Shown here one piece after another: positions 46,469-54,773 of a DNA stretch of 64,000 nt. Made by a program: the position numbers and the translations under genes. The stretch's first letter is position 1, and the number at the start of each line of letters is the position of its first letter. The stretch lies in NCBI GenBank assembly GCA_035506275.1, contig DATJPT010000019.1, positions 186,001 through 250,000 on the forward strand, written 5' to 3'. The notes below the pieces were generated by a model. That model was not told the DNA's origin, did not search any database, and saw only the letters and a program-made list of their open reading frames with translations. The DNA comes from Bacteroidota bacterium. GTDB lineage: Bacteria; Bacteroidota; Ignavibacteria; UBA10030; UBA8401.

Positions 46469-47476
46469 ATGGCCAACAAAGTCATCACCATCGAGCGCCA
46501 CATTATCGAAGGAGAGCGGCAGCATCCGGGCGCGACGGGACATTTCTCCGCGCTTCTGAGGGATTTGACGCTTGCAATCAAAGTGATCTGGCGCGAGGTA
46601 AGCAAAGCCGGATTGGTCAATATCCTCGGCCTTGCCGGGAAGGAAAATATCCACGGCGATGTCGTCAAGAAGCTGGATGTTTTCGCCGACGAAGCGATCT
46701 ACAAGGCCATGGATCACGGCGGCCATCTTTGTGTCATGGCCTCCGAGGAGAACGAAGGGGTGCTCCACATTCCCGACGATTATCCAAAAGGGAAGTACGT
46801 TCTCTTATTTGACCCGCTCGATGGATCCTCTAATATCGACGTCAACGTCACGATCGGCACGATTTTCTCCATTTACCGGCGGGTGTCAAATTCGGGAAAA
46901 GGGACCCTGGCCGACTGCACTCAACCGGGGTACAAGCAGGTCGCGGCCGGTTATGTCGTCTACGGATCGAGCACCATGCTCATCTATACCACCGGCGACG
47001 GAGTGCACGGCTTCACCCTCGACCCGAGCATCGGCGAATTTCTTTTGTCCCATGAAGACATCCATGTTCCCAAGCGGGGGAAAATCTACAGCGTGAATGA
47101 AGGGAATTACCGGTACTGGAATGACGGGGTGAAGAAGTACATAAAATACTTACAGGAAGAGGATAAAAAAACGGGGAGACCGTACTCGGGAAGGTATATC
47201 GGCTCGATGGTTGCGGACATCCATCGAACGCTGTTATACGGGGGAATATTTTTGTACCCCGGGGACGCTCGTTATCCTCAGGGAAAGCTCCGTCTGATGT
47301 ACGAAGCGAACCCGGTATCTTTCATCATGGAACAAGCAGGCGGAGCGGCCACTGACGGCCGGCGGCGGATCCTCGACATCGTTCCCGAGACCCTTCATCA
47401 AAAAACTCCACTCTTCATCGGAAGCGAAGAAGATGTCTCCCTCTGCACAGAATTTCTCAACGGACGATCCCTCTAA
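46469..47476 (+). CDS. fbp: Fructose-1,6-bisphosphatase class I
   Basis: A 335-residue metal-dependent phosphatase making fructose-6-phosphate in gluconeogenesis. The metal and phosphate motif is [20 protein letters not shown] (near residue 112); substrate residues are in [21 protein letters not shown] and [15 protein letters not shown]. The N-terminal region around [20 protein letters not shown] corresponds to the AMP-site helix. Length is normal. There is no Shine-Dalgarno because a tandem repeat abuts the ATG. The stop overlaps the exonuclease start (TAATG). Confidence 0.96.
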   Translation: MANKVITIERHIIEGERQHPGATGHFSALLRDLTLAIKVIWREVSKAGLVNILGLAGKENIHGDVVKKLDVFADEAIYKAMDHGGHLCVMASEENEGVLHIPDDYPKGKYVLLFDPLDGSSNIDVNVTIGTIFSIYRRVSNSGKGTLADCTQPGYKQVAAGYVVYGSSTMLIYTTGDGVHGFTLDPSIGEFLLSHEDIHVPKRGKIYSVNEGNYRYWNDGVKKYIKYLQEEDKKTGRPYSGRYIGSMVADIHRTLLYGGIFLYPGDARYPQGKLRLMYEANPVSFIMEQAGGAATDGRRRILDIVPETLHQKTPLFIGSEEDVSLCTEFLNGRSL

Positions 47477-48069
47477 TGGCCGCCGATTCGACAGATCTCT
47501 TGAACCAAAAGATTGCCGCAACGACGTTCGTTGTTGTCGACGTGGAAACGACCGGCTTTTCACCGCGCGACGGCGGCATCACAGAGATCGCAATGGTCAA
47601 GGTCCGCAACGGCCTGTTGTGGGGTGAGTACACCACGCTCGTCAATCCGCTGCTGCCGATTCCGGACGACATCACGGCGTTGACGGGCATCGATGATGCC
47701 ATGGTTGCCGATGCTCCGACCGCGGACCTCGTTGCGCCCGCGATTTCAGAATTTCTTGGGGATGGGGTTTTCACGGCGCACAACGCTCCCTTCGATCTGG
47801 GGTTTGTGAACAGCACGCTGGCAAAGGGGAGAATCGGGAAAATTGAGAACCCCGTCCTCTGCACATGTAAGCTTGCGCGTCATTTGCTTCCGAACCTCAG
47901 AAGCAAATCCCTCGGGCCGGTTGCCAAGCAATTGGGAATTGAAAATTCTCAACGGCACCGTGCCGCCGGCGATGCCTACGCAACGGCCCAGGTGTTGATT
48001 CATTTTTTGCGGCGGCTTGAAGAGGAATTCGATGTGGTCGATCTGAAAGGCGTGATGCGGTTTCAATGA
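47476..48069 (+). CDS. DnaQ-like 3'-5' exonuclease (DEDDh)
   Basis: A 197-residue exonuclease domain protein. Exo I is VVVDVETTGFSPRDGGITEI (Asp and Glu), Exo II is FTAHNAPFDLGFVN, and Exo III is HRAAGDAYATAQVL (His and Asp), so all five catalytic residues are present. The domain belongs to the PolC/epsilon type. With no polymerase-binding tail it may be a stand-alone proofreading or repair nuclease, or a DNA polymerase III epsilon subunit; this cannot be decided here. It is translationally coupled to fbp by a one-base overlap. Confidence 0.9.
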   Translation: MAADSTDLLNQKIAATTFVVVDVETTGFSPRDGGITEIAMVKVRNGLLWGEYTTLVNPLLPIPDDITALTGIDDAMVADAPTADLVAPAISEFLGDGVFTAHNAPFDLGFVNSTLAKGRIGKIENPVLCTCKLARHLLPNLRSKSLGPVAKQLGIENSQRHRAAGDAYATAQVLIHFLRRLEEEFDVVDLKGVMRFQ

Positions 48070-48090
48070 GCGTCCGATGAGGCGGAAAAC

Positions 48091-48130
48091 AAAAAGGCCG
48101 GCGTCGAGAGATCGAAGCCGGCCTTTTTTG
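48091..48130. terminator. Bidirectional intrinsic terminator
   Basis: GGCCGGC (48096-48102) and GCCGGCC (48117-48123) form the stem, with AAAAA before and TTTTTT after. It serves both the plus-strand exonuclease gene and the converging minus-strand lipoprotein gene. Confidence 0.9.
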
Positions 48131-48145
48131 TTGAGCGGTACAAGA

Positions 48146-48961
48146 TCACTTTATCTTTGCTTTTGCCCGTCCCAAATATTCACTGTTGGGATACAACTCG
48201 ACGAATTTTTTATACTCGACCTGCGCCTGCTGATGGTCTCCCATCCGGTCGTACGTCTGGGCGATCATAAATTGGGAGTCATCTTTCTTCTCCGAAATCT
48301 TGAACCTCAAGACCTCCTGGAACTGTTGAATGGCTGGCTTGTAATCGTGCAATCCGTACAGGCACAGTCCTATCCAATAATGGCAATTGTCGGCATAGTC
48401 CGATTTGATCCCGCCGTCAAGCAGCGACTGGAATTCGCTGATAGCCTCCTTGAACTTCCGTTCCTTCGCGAGCGACACCGCTCCTTCATAATGTTGAATA
48501 TCGGCGCTCGCCGATTTGCCGGCCGGCGATTTTCCCATCGGCATCTTCTTCGGCATGGCTGAAGATTTGGCCGTTTTTTCCTGTGTTGCAGCCTGGGCGG
48601 CCTCAAGATCCGAAACCTTGGCCATGAGATCTTTATTTTTCTGGTCGGCAGCATCCAGTTTTTGCTGGAGCTGGATATTTTCGGTCTTAATTTCCTCGAT
48701 TTGCTGCTGTAGCATTTCCTCTTTTGTCGGAGGAGCCTGCATCACTGTCGTTGTTTCAGGGGCTGCCACAACGGCTGTCGTATCATGCGCGATCATCGTG
48801 GTATCCGTGCGAACCGCTGTGGTATCGGTCTTGTTCGCTTCCGTCTGCGTCGTCTCCGATGAACCACCGCATCCGATCAGGCCGACAAACGCGATGAGTG
48901 CCACAAAGCCAACTGCCTGACGAGCTGTTACTCTCGCCATGTTGGGTATCCAGGAAGCCAT
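48146..48961 (-). CDS. YbgF/CpoB-like lipoprotein with coiled coil and TPR repeats
   Basis: A 271-residue envelope protein. The signal peptide ends in a lipobox (VGLIGC, lipid Cys near residue 31). A Thr-rich stretch follows, then a coiled coil (about 75-115, QQIEEIKTENIQLQQKLDAA), then C-terminal TPR repeats (about 160-270, FMIAQTYDRMGDHQQAQVEY), the YbgF plan. In E. coli, CpoB links peptidoglycan synthesis to Tol-Pal constriction; no tol or pal gene is near. It is a lipoprotein rather than a soluble periplasmic protein as in E. coli. A GGAGG site precedes the ATG at 48961. Confidence 0.85.
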   Translation of the reverse strand: MASWIPNMARVTARQAVGFVALIAFVGLIGCGGSSETTQTEANKTDTTAVRTDTTMIAHDTTAVVAAPETTTVMQAPPTKEEMLQQQIEEIKTENIQLQQKLDAADQKNKDLMAKVSDLEAAQAATQEKTAKSSAMPKKMPMGKSPAGKSASADIQHYEGAVSLAKERKFKEAISEFQSLLDGGIKSDYADNCHYWIGLCLYGLHDYKPAIQQFQEVLRFKISEKKDDSQFMIAQTYDRMGDHQQAQVEYKKFVELYPNSEYLGRAKAKIK

Positions 48962-49027
48962 AGATCCTCCGAACGATAGTTCAACATGATGGTGTGTCGT
49001 TGAATAGCTTACAACGCGTTGAATGCT

Positions 49028-49056
49028 AATGTATTAAAGGCTCGTTTGAAAGTCAA
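49028..49056 (-). promoter_or_regulatory. Sigma70 promoter of the YbgF-like lipoprotein gene
   Basis: On the minus strand: TTGACT (49056-49051), 17-base spacer, TACATT (49033-49028). The predicted RNA start near 49021 gives a 60-base leader. Confidence 0.65.
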
Positions 49057-49474
49057 GCATGCGGTGAGAAATAGTTCTCCCATGTAACAACAATAGCTAG
49101 ATCAACGTCGGCTTCCGACTCTCCCGGCAGAGGATCAACGTTTGCGTCATACATCGGTCTCATAATTTCCGATTGTTTGACATTCCCTTCAAAAACGATT
49201 ACTTTTCATGCGTATAATCAATGCCATGGTGGGAATTTCTATCGGGACAGTTTCCGGCAGAGGTTCCCTTCCGGCGCGCTGTGGCGGTCCGGCCGTCATG
49301 AAGCCGCCGGTGAACGATTCACTCCTGCGATGTAGATCGCCTCTTTCCAGAAACTTCAAATTGTTTCGGTAAACATTCATCTTCGATTTTTGATGATGGA
49401 AGTGCGCCGGCGCATGCACTTTGCCATCAGCGATTGTATTGTCATCACTTCACATTATTTGACGGAGCAGCTCT
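49057..49474. other. Intergenic region between the lipoprotein gene and trpB2
   Basis: About 420 bases without a convincing gene. Short open frames lack ribosome sites. It should contain the promoter of trpB2, but I cannot pick one; no T-box or tryptophan leader peptide is apparent. A GGAG site stands just before the trpB2 ATG. Confidence 0.5.
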
Positions 49475-50842
49475 ATGAGCGAACAGCAAAAATTTCTACT
49501 CGACGAAAGAAAAATTCCGAAAGCATGGTACAACATCAATGCCGACATGCCGGTGCCGCCGGCTCCCGTCCTGCATCCCGGAACGATGCAGCCGGTGACG
49601 CCCGACTTCCTCAGCGTGCTGTTTCCCATGAACCTGATCATGCAGGAAGTAAGCACCGACCGCTGGATCGAAATCCCTGAGCCGGTAAGAGAGGTCTATA
49701 AATTGTGGCGCCCGACTCCGCTCCATCGCGCGATCCGTCTGGAAAAGGCGCTCGGCACACCGGCGCATATCTATTACAAATATGAAGGCGTCAGCCCCGT
49801 CGGCTCGCATAAACCGAACACCGCTGTGCCGCAGGCTTTTTTCAATAAGGAAGCGGGGACGAAAGCGCTTACGACCGAGACCGGCGCCGGGCAGTGGGGT
49901 TCTGCACTTGCGATGGCATGCAATTTTTTTGGGCTTGACCTGGAAGTGTACATGGTGAAAGTCTCGTACCATCAAAAACCGTATCGCCGTATCATTATGG
50001 AGAATTTTGGAGCGCGGGTGTATGCAAGTCCGACGGAGAGAACTCAATTCGGGAAAAAAGTGCTTGCCGAGCATCCGGATTCTCAGGGCTCCCTCGGAAT
50101 GGCAATTTCCGAAGCTGTCGAAGCGGCAGCGACCAGCGGCGGAGCAAAAAAATACAGCCTCGGTTCCGTGCTCGGCCATGTTCTCATGCACCAAACGGTG
50201 ATCGGCATCGAGGCTCTCGAACAGATGGAAATGGCGGGCGAGTATCCGGATATCATCATTGGCTGCGCCGGAGGAGGCTCAAATTTTGCCGGCTTCGCTT
50301 TTCCTTTTGTCCATCAAAATCTCACGAACGGAAAAAAGGCCCGCATCATCGCGGTCGAACCGGCATCGTGTCCGAGCCTCACAAAGGGAAAATACACGTT
50401 CGATTACGGCGACACGGCTGCAATGGCTCCGATCGTTAAAATGCACACGCTCGGTCACACGTTCATGCCGCCAGGAATTCATGCGGGTGGCCTGCGTTAC
50501 CATGGCATGGCGCCGAGCGTCAGCGCGCTGGTCGACCATGGAGACATCGAAGCGCAAGCGGTGAATCAGCTTGAAACTTTCGAGGCGGCCGTGAAGTTTT
50601 CGCAGGCGGAGGGGATCATTCCGGCGCCGGAGTCGGCTCACGCGATTCGCGTCGCGATCAATGAAGCGCTGAAGTGCAAACAGGCGGGGGAGAAGAAGGT
50701 CATCGCGTTCAACCTTTCGGGACACGGTCATTTCGATATGATGGCGTACGAGCAGTACCATCAGGGCAAGCTTCAGGATTTTGAGTACCCGTCAGCGGCC
50801 ATCGACGAAGCGATGAAGCATCTTCCAAAGGTCGCAGTGTGA
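49475..50842 (+). CDS. TrpB2-type tryptophan synthase beta subunit-like enzyme
   Basis: A 455-residue PLP enzyme. The PLP Lys is in [14 protein letters not shown] (near residue 112), the phosphate-binding Gly-rich loop is [10 protein letters not shown], and [12 protein letters not shown] is the substrate region. The length and N-terminal extension ([17 protein letters not shown]) are typical of TrpB2, which joins indole and serine independently of TrpA in many bacteria and archaea. No other trp gene is nearby. It may make tryptophan or salvage indole; the canonical TrpB could be elsewhere in the genome. Confidence 0.93.
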   Translation: MSEQQKFLLDERKIPKAWYNINADMPVPPAPVLHPGTMQPVTPDFLSVLFPMNLIMQEVSTDRWIEIPEPVREVYKLWRPTPLHRAIRLEKALGTPAHIYYKYEGVSPVGSHKPNTAVPQAFFNKEAGTKALTTETGAGQWGSALAMACNFFGLDLEVYMVKVSYHQKPYRRIIMENFGARVYASPTERTQFGKKVLAEHPDSQGSLGMAISEAVEAAATSGGAKKYSLGSVLGHVLMHQTVIGIEALEQMEMAGEYPDIIIGCAGGGSNFAGFAFPFVHQNLTNGKKARIIAVEPASCPSLTKGKYTFDYGDTAAMAPIVKMHTLGHTFMPPGIHAGGLRYHGMAPSVSALVDHGDIEAQAVNQLETFEAAVKFSQAEGIIPAPESAHAIRVAINEALKCKQAGEKKVIAFNLSGHGHFDMMAYEQYHQGKLQDFEYPSAAIDEAMKHLPKVAV

Positions 50843-50878
50843 TGCGATGATGTGAAATGTGAGGGACGGTCTTCGATG

Positions 50879-50912
50879 ACAATGCCGGATGCAGTCGCCT
50901 ATCCGGCATTGT
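50879..50912. terminator. Strong hairpin shared by trpB2 and the converging ATP-grasp gene
   Basis: A 12-bp perfect stem ACAATGCCGGAT / ATCCGGCATTGT with a 10-base loop. Its right arm contains the last codons of the minus-strand gene. T runs are weak on both sides, so it is a fair terminator candidate for both. Confidence 0.55.
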
Positions 50913-51825
50913 TGTTGGTGGAGGAACAAACCTTTTCCGTTTCTTTGGCGATGAGCAGCTGTATCTTCTGCACGACCTCGTCGGGTACGCCGTCGACATG
51001 CTTCGACTGCAGCCGCATATCGCACACTTCATTCACATAGTCGACCACGACAAAGACATTTTCTTCAGTTACGGCGATCTCGGAGGAAAAAAAATCGAGG
51101 CTGCAGACCTTCTGGATCTTCCTCGCCGAATCCCGCAATCCTCCAAGCCCGCAGCGTTCCTCGTCCTGTTTGTCGAGGATTCGGTAAACATGGGTGACGT
51201 CATCCCACCAGCAGGGGATGATCTCGCCAAAAGCGTACAGAACGCGGAACCAGGCTTTGCCACCGTCAAGAATTTTCGGTCGGACAGTCTCCTGCAGAAG
51301 ATACTTGTCGTTTTTATGATGCTGCCGGGTCTCGATGATGTCCTTCAGGCTCTCAGCGCCAAGGACGACTCCGGTTCCTCCGCCGGTGGTGTTTGCCGGT
51401 TTGATGATGAACGGCCTCCCGAGTTTCGCGAGCTCCGAAAGACTCAGCTCCAGTTCCTTCTTCTTGTTATACGGCGATATGATGATCGTATACGGCACGT
51501 AAAGTCCATTGGTAATGAACTCCAAATGCATCGTCGCCTTGTCTTTCGCCTTGTCGACATGGTCGTGCAGGTTGTAAAAACGCGTGGACGATCTCGCGAG
51601 ATGCCGGACAAGCGGCAGGAATGCTTCGTCGTCATCCGATGCACGGTCGAGGAAGGTCTGAAATGCAATTTCCCCCGAGCGGAGCCGGTGAAGCGTTTCG
51701 AAGACATTCGATGGCTCTATCCGGTATGTCGTCAAACCGAGATGAATGCAGGCATTTTCGATTCCGGCGATAAAGTCGGAATCGTACTGCCAGTTCCATG
51801 CAAGACCAAGGGAGAATGATTCCAT
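50899..51825 (-). CDS. ATP-grasp superfamily protein of unknown substrate
   Basis: A 308-residue protein with an ATP-grasp core: DKAKDKATMHLEFITNGLYV (residues 90-109, the N-terminal lid region), RPFIIKPANTTGGGTGVVLG (near 138, the Gly-rich ATP loop), DKYLLQETVRP (near 173), and VFVVVDYVNEVCDMRLQS near 270 with metal-binding acidic and Asn residues. Such enzymes ligate a carboxylate to an amine or thiol. The partner substrate is unknown. The frame runs on to a TTG at 51849, but the ATG at 51825 is a simpler start. It lies 20 bases after the SpoU methyltransferase gene. Confidence 0.75.
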   Translation of the reverse strand: MESFSLGLAWNWQYDSDFIAGIENACIHLGLTTYRIEPSNVFETLHRLRSGEIAFQTFLDRASDDDEAFLPLVRHLARSSTRFYNLHDHVDKAKDKATMHLEFITNGLYVPYTIIISPYNKKKELELSLSELAKLGRPFIIKPANTTGGGTGVVLGAESLKDIIETRQHHKNDKYLLQETVRPKILDGGKAWFRVLYAFGEIIPCWWDDVTHVYRILDKQDEERCGLGGLRDSARKIQKVCSLDFFSSEIAVTEENVFVVVDYVNEVCDMRLQSKHVDGVPDEVVQKIQLLIAKETEKVCSSTNNNAG

Positions 51826-51845
51826 AACAGACACAAGAGAAGAGG

Positions 51846-52673
51846 TCAACGCCCGCGTAGTTCGCGCTGCCGCTGCACCTCGTACATAATGACGGCGCTT
51901 GCACTGGCGACGTTCAGCGAGTCCACCCCCGCATGCATCGGGATCGTTGCCTGAATGTCGCTCGCTTCAAGAACTTGTTCCGAAATTCCGTGCCCCTCGC
52001 CCCCCAGCACTACACAACAATTTCCCGAGAAATCTACTGAACCGATCTCACTGCTTTTTTCCCGGGGATGCGCCGCAACGATCGTCACGTGGTAGCGAGT
52101 CCGGATTTCTTCTAACTCTTCCGTGATACAGGAAAGATATACCAGCGGAAGCGAAAAGACATTGCCCATTGAGTTGCGGACCGCTCGCCGTAAATATGGG
52201 TCGCAGGATGTTTCGCCGACGAGCAATGCGCTTACGCCGAACGAGGCGCAATTCCGTACAATGACCCCCATGTTCTCCGAATTCATCACCCCGTCCACCG
52301 CAATGAAGAAGAATGGCTGCGCCGATGCGGCGATGGCCTCCTGCAGCGTTGTCCTCCCGGGAATTCTCGCCACTGCCATGATTCCTTTGTGCAATGGGAA
52401 ACCGACGATCGTCTCCATCAATTCCTTCCCGGCAAGGTAGACATCGATTTCTTCGCCTCTTGACTCCAGCAGCGTTCGATATGCTGCAAACCATTCTTCG
52501 GTGAGGAGTATCGAAATAATCCGGATCCTGCTTTCAAGCAATCGACGGACCACTTTCTCTCCCTCCGCTACAAAAATGCCCGCCTTCTGATGTTCCAATG
52601 GGCGCTTGAGCGTACGGTACGGCTCCAAATACGAGTGGGCGATGGAAGATACTTGATGAATTGTCAATGCCAT
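51846..52673 (-). CDS. TrmH/SpoU-family RNA 2'-O-ribose methyltransferase
   Basis: A 275-residue SPOUT enzyme using S-adenosylmethionine. N-terminal RNA-binding substrate domain: LKRPLEHQKAGIFVAEGEKVVRRLLES (residues 22-48). The C-terminal knot has DGVMNSENMGVIVRNCASFG (motif 1), CCVVLGGEGHGIS (motif 2) and IPMHAGVDSLNVASASAVIMYE (motif 3). These are complete. Target is probably 23S rRNA or tRNA. The frame is open to 52847; the ATG at 52673 gives a normal start, with ATG 52697 as an alternative. Likely co-transcribed with the ATP-grasp gene. Confidence 0.93.
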   Translation of the reverse strand: MALTIHQVSSIAHSYLEPYRTLKRPLEHQKAGIFVAEGEKVVRRLLESRIRIISILLTEEWFAAYRTLLESRGEEIDVYLAGKELMETIVGFPLHKGIMAVARIPGRTTLQEAIAASAQPFFFIAVDGVMNSENMGVIVRNCASFGVSALLVGETSCDPYLRRAVRNSMGNVFSLPLVYLSCITEELEEIRTRYHVTIVAAHPREKSSEIGSVDFSGNCCVVLGGEGHGISEQVLEASDIQATIPMHAGVDSLNVASASAVIMYEVQRQRELRGR

Positions 52674-52914
52674 GAGTCCGTTGTTATGCGCCGACATTGT
52701 TGCCTGATAATCATATGGTACGTGAAAATTCCTGTCTTTCAAAGCGATTATGATTCGCAGAATGAAGCGAATATTCACACCACCGGGTGTAGGTTTCCTG
52801 TTTTTCTCATTCAATGAGAGATTTACGCTGAAGATGCGAGAATGCAATTTAACCTGAGGGAAGTAAACTAAGTGTTTTCACCCACAAAGTGAATGGGACG
52901 ATCCCCTCATTTCC

Positions 52915-52943
52915 TTGCCTTCCCTCACAAAGTTTTGTATATT
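52915..52943 (+). promoter_or_regulatory. Promoter of tRNA-Arg
   Basis: TTGCCT (52915-52920), 17-base spacer ending in TG, TATATT (52938-52943). The predicted start near 52950 is 8 bases before the duplicated tRNA 5' end at 52958 but 78 bases before the real tRNA. Confidence 0.65.
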
Positions 52944-52955
52944 TTACGTCGAAAA

Positions 52956-52972
52956 TTGCACCCATAGCTCAA
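52956..52972 (+). repeat. Upstream copy of the tRNA-Arg 5' end (17-nt direct repeat)
   Basis: TTGCACCCATAGCTCAA occurs here and again at 53026-53042, where it covers the first 15 bases of the tRNA. The distance is exactly 70 bases. Confidence 0.9.
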
Positions 52973-53001
52973 TCCCGCCAAAGAGCGGCGGGATTGAGCT
53001 A
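52965..53001. repeat. 15-bp perfect hairpin upstream of tRNA-Arg
   Basis: TAGCTCAATCCCGCC and GGCGGGATTGAGCTA pair exactly around a 7-base loop. The left arm begins inside the duplicated tRNA 5' end. No T run follows, so it is not a normal terminator. Confidence 0.9.
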
Positions 53002-53027
53002 AACATATTTGCAGCAGAATTAAGCTT

Positions 53028-53101
53028 GCACCCATAGCTCAACTGGATAGAGCATCAGACTTCGAATCTGAGGGTTGGGGGTTCGACTCCCTCTGGGTGC
53101 A
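53028..53101 (+). tRNA. tRNA-Arg (anticodon TCG)
   Basis: A full cloverleaf can be drawn: acceptor GCACCCA / TGGGTGC, D arm GCTC..GAGC, anticodon stem TCAGA / TCTGA with loop CTTCGAA (anticodon TCG), 5-base variable loop, T loop TTCGACT with its stem, and discriminator A. CCA is not encoded. The tRNA reads CGA/CGG-type Arg codons. A 9-bp inverted repeat CGACAACGC / GCGTTGTCG (53102-53110, 53149-53157) follows and may act in 3' processing or termination. Confidence 0.95.
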
Positions 53102-53271
53102 CGACAACGCCGATCTTCAACTTCTAAAAATCTACTCTTCTGTGCATAGCGTTGTCGGTCGTGCGCTATCGTCACGAAGTATTTGATGAGAAATTTGATT
53201 TATCGGCAGGATATTTTTTTGGGCATTGGTCCACGGTCGGGTCTTTTGACGAGAACTCCTAACAAACTTTC

Positions 53272-54744
53272 ATGAATGCTCCTTCGGCAACTCCAGACAA
53301 AGCTGCGGCAAAGCAATGCCTTCTGGCAGCAGACCGCTTTTTGAAGGAGTCCAAATTTCATGAAGCTCGCACAGAGATTGAACGAGCGAAGAAGTTGGAT
53401 CCGGCGAATGTTTACGTCGTTGCTTTTCTGGACCGCATTAATTATTTCGAAGCGCAGAAAAAAAAGGAGGTGGGGACTTCCGCTCCTCCCCCTGCGGCAC
53501 CTTCTCCGCAGGCTCAGTCCGCTCCTCCTTCCGCAGCAGCTCCTCCGCTGGCTCAGCCCGTTCCTGCTCATAAGGTAGCGGCGCAGCCCGCCGTACCTTC
53601 TCCGCCGAAAGCGGCCGCACCGACCTCCATGGCTTCGGGGACCGCAGTTCCTCCTGCTGCAAAACCGGCACCGGTTGCCGTACCGCCGCCGGCCCCGCCG
53701 AAACCTGTGATTCAAGCGCCGCCGCCGGTGCAACCGGCACCTGCCGTTGCCAGCGTTCCATTGGCACCTCCGCCGTTGCAACCGGCACCTGCCGTTGCGA
53801 GCGTTCCTTTGCCACCTCCGCCGTTGCAACCGGCACCTGCAGTTGCGAGCGTTCCTTTGCCACCTCCGCTCCCAAAAGCAAAAGAACCGACGCCGGAACC
53901 CCCGCCGAGCCCCGCCGAACAAAAAGCGATGGAAGCAACGCTGGAGGAAATGAAGCGGCAGATTCAAATGCTTTCGCATTCGTTGGAGCAGGAAAAGAAG
54001 GCGCGCGAGGAAATGACCAACCAGCAGATCGAGGCAAACGTGCGCCAGCTTCGTCATTCATTGGAGAAAGCATGGACGAACGGAGCTCCCAGCGATGGAG
54101 AAGCCGAAGAACTTCACAAGCTCGCAATATCGCTTGCCATTCCGGAGAGCGTAGAGCAGTCGCTCCGCCGCGAAGTGAAGCTCAAGATGTACAGCAATGC
54201 GGTGAAAGAAGTGATTGCCAAACGTCAGCTCCTGCGAAGTTCCTCTTCAACGTTCGAATGGCTGCGAAAAGTGTATCAGGTGACGATGGAGGAATACCTC
54301 GAGTATGAAACAAAATTTCTCCTCGACCTCGTTGCCGACCAGTATAAAGGAACGATTCTGTACGTGTCTCCCAACATCAAGACGAAGGATGAACTGGTGC
54401 CGCGGCTCAAAGCGGCGGGGTATGCCGTGGTGCTGTCGGGAACCCCGGAGGAGGCGCTTGAGAAAATTGAAAAAGTCAATCCCAACCTCATCCTCTGTCA
54501 CACAGAATTCTCCCCCGGAAGCCTGAGCGGAATCAAATTTCTTCATTTGCTGCGCGCCACGGTGAAGTTCAATTTCATTCCCTTTATACTGCTGTGCCAG
54601 GAATCCGAGGTCAGTCAGCTCCAATCGTCGGAGCTTCGGCATCACGAAGGATTCTTAAAGAAGCCGGTCGACGTCGATGAGCTCATGATCGCCATGAATG
54701 AGAAGCTGGCTCATTTCCGCGATTACGTTTCGTCGCTGAGTTGA
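53272..54744 (+). CDS. Scaffold protein with TPR-like N-terminus, Pro-rich repeats, coiled coil, helical domain and pseudo-receiver
   Basis: A 490-residue protein. Residues 10-60 are TPR-like (LLAADRFLKESKFHEARTEI). Residues 70-215 are Pro/Ala-rich and include three 16-residue repeats. Residues 220-265 are a coiled coil. Residues 266-360 align with the helical domain of the protein at 8668-9738 (KAWTNGAPSDGEAEEL against EIWSDGNVSADEQAQI). The C-terminal receiver is degenerate: ILYVSPN replaces the acidic pair and LILCHTEF puts His (near 410) where the phospho-acceptor Asp should be; KKP is kept. It should bind partners but not be phosphorylated. It heads the signalling cluster. Confidence 0.82.
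   Translation: MNAPSATPDKAAAKQCLLAADRFLKESKFHEARTEIERAKKLDPANVYVVAFLDRINYFEAQKKKEVGTSAPPPAAPSPQAQSAPPSAAAPPLAQPVPAHKVAAQPAVPSPPKAAAPTSMASGTAVPPAAKPAPVAVPPPAPPKPVIQAPPPVQPAPAVASVPLAPPPLQPAPAVASVPLPPPPLQPAPAVASVPLPPPLPKAKEPTPEPPPSPAEQKAMEATLEEMKRQIQMLSHSLEQEKKAREEMTNQQIEANVRQLRHSLEKAWTNGAPSDGEAEELHKLAISLAIPESVEQSLRREVKLKMYSNAVKEVIAKRQLLRSSSSTFEWLRKVYQVTMEEYLEYETKFLLDLVADQYKGTILYVSPNIKTKDELVPRLKAAGYAVVLSGTPEEALEKIEKVNPNLILCHTEFSPGSLSGIKFLHLLRATVKFNFIPFILLCQESEVSQLQSSELRHHEGFLKKPVDVDELMIAMNEKLAHFRDYVSSLS
53728..53871 (+). repeat. 48-bp coding minisatellite, three units
   Basis: Units start at 53728, 53776 and 53824. Each codes for a 16-residue Pro-rich block (LQPAPAVASVPLPPPP or close to it). 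Near-identity between units 2 and 3 suggests recent slippage and a linker of variable length. Confidence 0.9.
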
Positions 54745-54773
54745 AAAAATCTGAACATTGAAAGGACGTGAAT

